From contig CAVRYA010000003.1 of the NCBI GenBank assembly GCA_963725315.1, positions 62,001-126,000 of the forward strand: DNA of 64,000 nt. The letters run 5' to 3'. Below are positions 61,893 through 64,000 of this stretch, piece by piece. The notes under the pieces are model-generated. The model saw only the letters and a list, made by a program, of their open reading frames with translations. It did not search any database and was not told the DNA's origin. This DNA comes from JBBRHQ01 sp963725315. GTDB taxonomy: Bacteria > Actinomycetota > Thermoleophilia > Solirubrobacterales > 70-9. Position numbers and translations under genes: made by a program. How positions within the stretch are numbered: the stretch's first letter is position 1; every line of letters begins with the position of its first letter.

Positions 61893-63003
61893 TCCCGGGT
61901 CGCGGGCAACTCCCTTCGCCGCGATCAGCCGACGGCGCGCCTCCGCCAGGGAGCCGGGATCCGCCCGGTCCCGTGCGGGCGCGCAAGCGAGCCGTCCCAA
62001 GCCTCGCCACCTCACCGGTGGTACTCGCGGGTCCGTCGCAGGCGTCGCGCTGACCCGACAGGTAGCAGCTCGATGTAGCGCGCGGGTCCGGCTGCCTAGG
62101 CCGCAGACTTCTGCCCGATCCTCGCGACTGATCAGCCCGGACTCCACGTCGGGCTCGAGCGCCTCGGCCACGGCGAGGCGGGTCCGGCGATGCCAGAGCA
62201 GGCCGGCGAACGAAAGACGACGATGTAGGCGTAGTCGAGCACGACCAAGACCGAGTTGGCGTTGTCGCGGTCTGCTCTACCGCCGCGGGCACCGGTTTTC
62301 CGGCGACCCAGGCGGTGGCCTGATCGAGTCCATGGCGAAGGACGAGGAGGAGCTGGACGAAGCCGTTGTTGACCGCGTGCATGAAAATGGCAATTGAGAG
62401 GCCCGCAAGCGGCCACCCGATACGTCCGAGCCACGCCGACTGACCGTCGCCGCCCCGATCCCAGCACCGAACGCGGCTGTAAAGAGAGGGTGGTGCAGCG
62501 CCGTTGGACCGAAGAAGTCCCGCCGCCCCGAGATAGATGTCGGCGCCGACCCGGACCCCGTCGCTGGTTGCGTGGTTGACGAAGTAGAAGAAATCCTCGG
62601 TGAAGCTGAAGCCGATGCCGACCACCGCGCCGCAGATCAGGCCAGCCGTCATCCCCCTCAAACCGCCAGCCCCGACATCCCTGATCAGCACCGAGGATGC
62701 AACCACGGCGATCATCAGGGCGATCCCCTTGGCGGTCTCCTCGATCACCGGCGGTGCAATCGAGTCGCCGAATACCTGGCGGGCGTTGTCGGGGATCAAG
62801 GCCTTCACCGCCTCGTTGCCCACAAGGGCGATCAGGGCGGCCCCGGTTGCACCCCAGAGGGCGAGCATGAACAGAGCGGAGAGCGGGGGGCGCTCGAAGG
62901 GCTCGAGAAGCCGGACCAGCAGCAGGACGACGACGGCCTGGACAACCGCATAGGTGGCAAAGAAGCCTGGGTTGACGAGAATGTTGGCGACCGGCAGAGT
63001 CAA
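61876..63003 (-). CDS. PrsW-family intramembrane metalloprotease-like protein, frame breaks
   Basis: About 375 residues. Transmembrane N-terminus (FFATYAVVQAVVVLLLVRLL), then the three signature motifs: IAPPVIEETAKGIAL (EExxK), GIGFSFTEDFFYFVNH (F-x-x-x-E) and FMHAVNNGFVQ (His). The cytosolic C-terminal region after 62230 (EPDVESGLISREDRAEVCGL) is read in other frames and matches the usual tail. PrsW proteases cleave anti-sigma factors in Bacilli (established). Upstream of the ATPase, which it overlaps by 17 bp. Confidence 0.78.
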   Translation of the reverse strand: MTLPVANILVNPGFFATYAVVQAVVVLLLVRLLEPFERPPLSALFMLALWGATGAALIALVGNEAVKALIPDNARQVFGDSIAPPVIEETAKGIALMIAVVASSVLIRDVGAGGLRGMTAGLICGAVVGIGFSFTEDFFYFVNHATSDGVRVGADIYLGAAGLLRSNGAAPPSLYSRVRCWDRGGDGQSAWLGRIGWPLAGLSIAIFMHAVNNGFVQLLLVLRHGLDQATAWVAGKPVPAAVEQTATTPTRSWSCSTTPTSSSFVRRPALASPDPPRRGRGARARRGVRADQSRGSGRSLRPRQPDPRATSSCYLSGQRDACDGPASTTGEVARLGTARLRARTGPGGSRLPGGGAPSADRGEGSCPRPGNGGGT

Positions 63004-63092
63004 CTCAGTTCGCCCGGAGCCTAGAGCCGGGCAGGGGTGCGATGGCGAGATCGAGGAATACGCTCCGTCTTGGGACCCCTGTCATGACCACA

Positions 63093-63122
63093 GTCGACGG
63101 CCCGCCGTAGCGGGCCGTCGAC
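63093..63122. terminator. Perfect hairpin between PrsW and the trypsin-like gene
   Basis: 13-bp stem GTCGACGGCCCGC / GCGGGCCGTCGAC with loop CGTA. It lies between the 3' end of the trypsin-like gene (minus, stop 63181) and the start of the PrsW gene. There is no T-run; it probably terminates the minus-strand trypsin-like transcript. Nothing else is seen in 63004-63180. Confidence 0.6.
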
Positions 63123-63180
63123 ACTCAACCTCTCATCTGATATCACCGGTGCCATGCGCCGGTGCGAACCAGAGGGGCCC

Positions 63181-64000
63181 CTAGCGATTGCGAACGTACT
63201 GGTACAGATTCGATTCCGGCGTGTCGAAATATGGGCTACCCATATAGGCGCCGCCCTTCCCGGCGGGATCCCATTCAGTCGGTTTGTGGCTGTTCACTCC
63301 GTTGACCGTGCCAAGCCACGCCGAGTTCGGATTGATGATCCAGGGCCCGCCGCTCGCGCCGCCCGTCATCGTGCACGGGAGCTTCAGATGGCCGTAGCCA
63401 TCCCAGCTGTCGTATCCATAGCAGTAGGCCATGTCGGCGCCGCTGTCGTAGCTGTACTGGGGCCAGCGGCTGTCGTTCCCCGGATACCCGAAGGAGCGAC
63501 GATATTGGCTGGTGCCAAGGTTGAACGCGATCCCCTGTCCGCCGACAACGTTCACCAGGTAGCCCCTTGAGTTCGGGCTCACGAGAATCGTCGCAATGTC
63601 ATCTTGCCAAGCGTAATTCCCGTTGGTCCCGTAGACCCACGAATTGGTCGAATACACGTTTCGGGCGTACCAAATTCCGAGATTGCAAGTGTTCTCATAG
63701 CCGGGGCAAAACTGCTCCTGCTCATACCAGTAGCCGTTCCCGTTGACCACCCCGTTCTTGTCTGGATCCGGATTGAAAACGCAGTGGCCAGCTGTCAGCA
63801 CGACCGATTTGTTCTCGCTGCTGATGGCGGTAGCGGTGCACCAGTTCCAATTGGTGCCGGATCCAGGGGTAGTGTCGTAGAAGAGCCTTCCGACCTGGAC
63901 ATTTGGATTGCTGTTGTAGCTGTACGGCCAGTATCCGTTCTGGGCTGTCGCTGAGCTTGAAGCTCCGCCGGCGCTGCGCTTCTGCGTTGCTCCCGGCTCT
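63181..64000 (-). CDS. Secreted trypsin-like serine peptidase, 5' end beyond the window
   Basis: At least 270 residues, in one unbroken frame from the right edge to the TAG at 63183-63181. Triad: SVVLTAGHC (His), AWQDDIATILVSP (Asp), CTMTGGASGGPWIINP (Ser in GGASGGPW), with several Cys (CPGYENTCNLG, CYGYDSWDGYG) likely in disulfides. Aromatic, Asn/Ser/Gly-rich composition as in exported proteases such as the V8/glutamyl endopeptidase type. The DNA is visibly less GC-rich than its neighbours. No link to the peptides is shown beyond position. Confidence 0.85.
   Translation of the reverse strand, partial: EPGATQKRSAGGASSSATAQNGYWPYSYNSNPNVQVGRLFYDTTPGSGTNWNWCTATAISSENKSVVLTAGHCVFNPDPDKNGVVNGNGYWYEQEQFCPGYENTCNLGIWYARNVYSTNSWVYGTNGNYAWQDDIATILVSPNSRGYLVNVVGGQGIAFNLGTSQYRRSFGYPGNDSRWPQYSYDSGADMAYCYGYDSWDGYGHLKLPCTMTGGASGGPWIINPNSAWLGTVNGVNSHKPTEWDPAGKGGAYMGSPYFDTPESNLYQYVRNR

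Overview
The window looks like chromosomal DNA of a very GC-rich actinobacterium, most likely class Thermoleophilia (order Solirubrobacterales). This rests on the base composition, GTG/TTG starts, tightly overlapping genes, small SnoaL/NTF2-like proteins beginning MSQENVEIVRR, secreted proteins with DTTPPETSISGGP-type Ig repeats, and PKD/LamG giants. The assignment is an inference. Many genes, including housekeeping ones, are split by single-base indels (mostly extra bases) while the protein motifs continue in another frame. I read these as sequence errors, give one spanning entry per gene, and describe the frame breaks.

Region 1 (1-29.3 kb) is a cell-surface polysaccharide and secreted-protein block. 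It begins with an acyl carrier protein, a hexapeptide acyltransferase, a GT-C-type membrane protein and a MurJ/Wzx-like flippase. Three paralogous secreted right-handed beta-helix proteins follow; all end in HYGP and one carries six Ig-like repeats. Next is a roughly 2,500-residue secreted protein: an N,N-dimethylformamidase-beta-like domain followed by about 11 PKD and 4 LamG domains. Then comes an exopolysaccharide operon: glycosyltransferases (GT2, GT4), a second flippase, a methyltransferase, an O-antigen ligase/polymerase, a Wzz-like chain-length protein, a DegT/WbpE-type aminotransferase, a LuxR regulator and a WbpD-like N-acetyltransferase.

Region 2 (29.3-48.3 kb) is mainly housekeeping: a HEAT-repeat protein, NAD-epimerase, two HIT hydrolases, lipid kinase, metallo-beta-lactamase, phosphomannomutase, CorA, and a SAM-I riboswitch plus terminator ahead of a threonine-synthase-like gene and a MoaD/ThiS-like carrier. 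It also has a CDP-sugar pair (RfbF/RfbG-like), a SRAP protein, SnoaL proteins, two secreted glycoside hydrolases (GH114-like and clan GH-A), tRNA-Arg(CCG) and RNase Z.

Region 3 (48.3-63.0 kb) is the most unusual. Five short genes, on both strands, encode acidic peptides built from a repeated D-A-E-G-[HQ]-G...P-R-[DS]-E unit (about 20 copies in all). They lie among an M16 peptidase, an S8 subtilisin-like peptidase, an MFS exporter fused to a cyclic-nucleotide-binding domain, a TPR-class III cyclase, a Ser/Thr kinase-GAF protein, a GAF protein, an ECF sigma factor, a stand-alone sigma region 4, three copies of a small unrecognised protein, a STAND ATPase and a PrsW protease. I propose an undescribed multi-repeat peptide maturation/export/signalling locus. 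No classical RiPP-modifying enzyme is present. One peptide gene arose with a tandem duplication that also copied the 3' end of the M16 gene and its terminator. The window ends in a trypsin-like secreted protease cut by the right edge.
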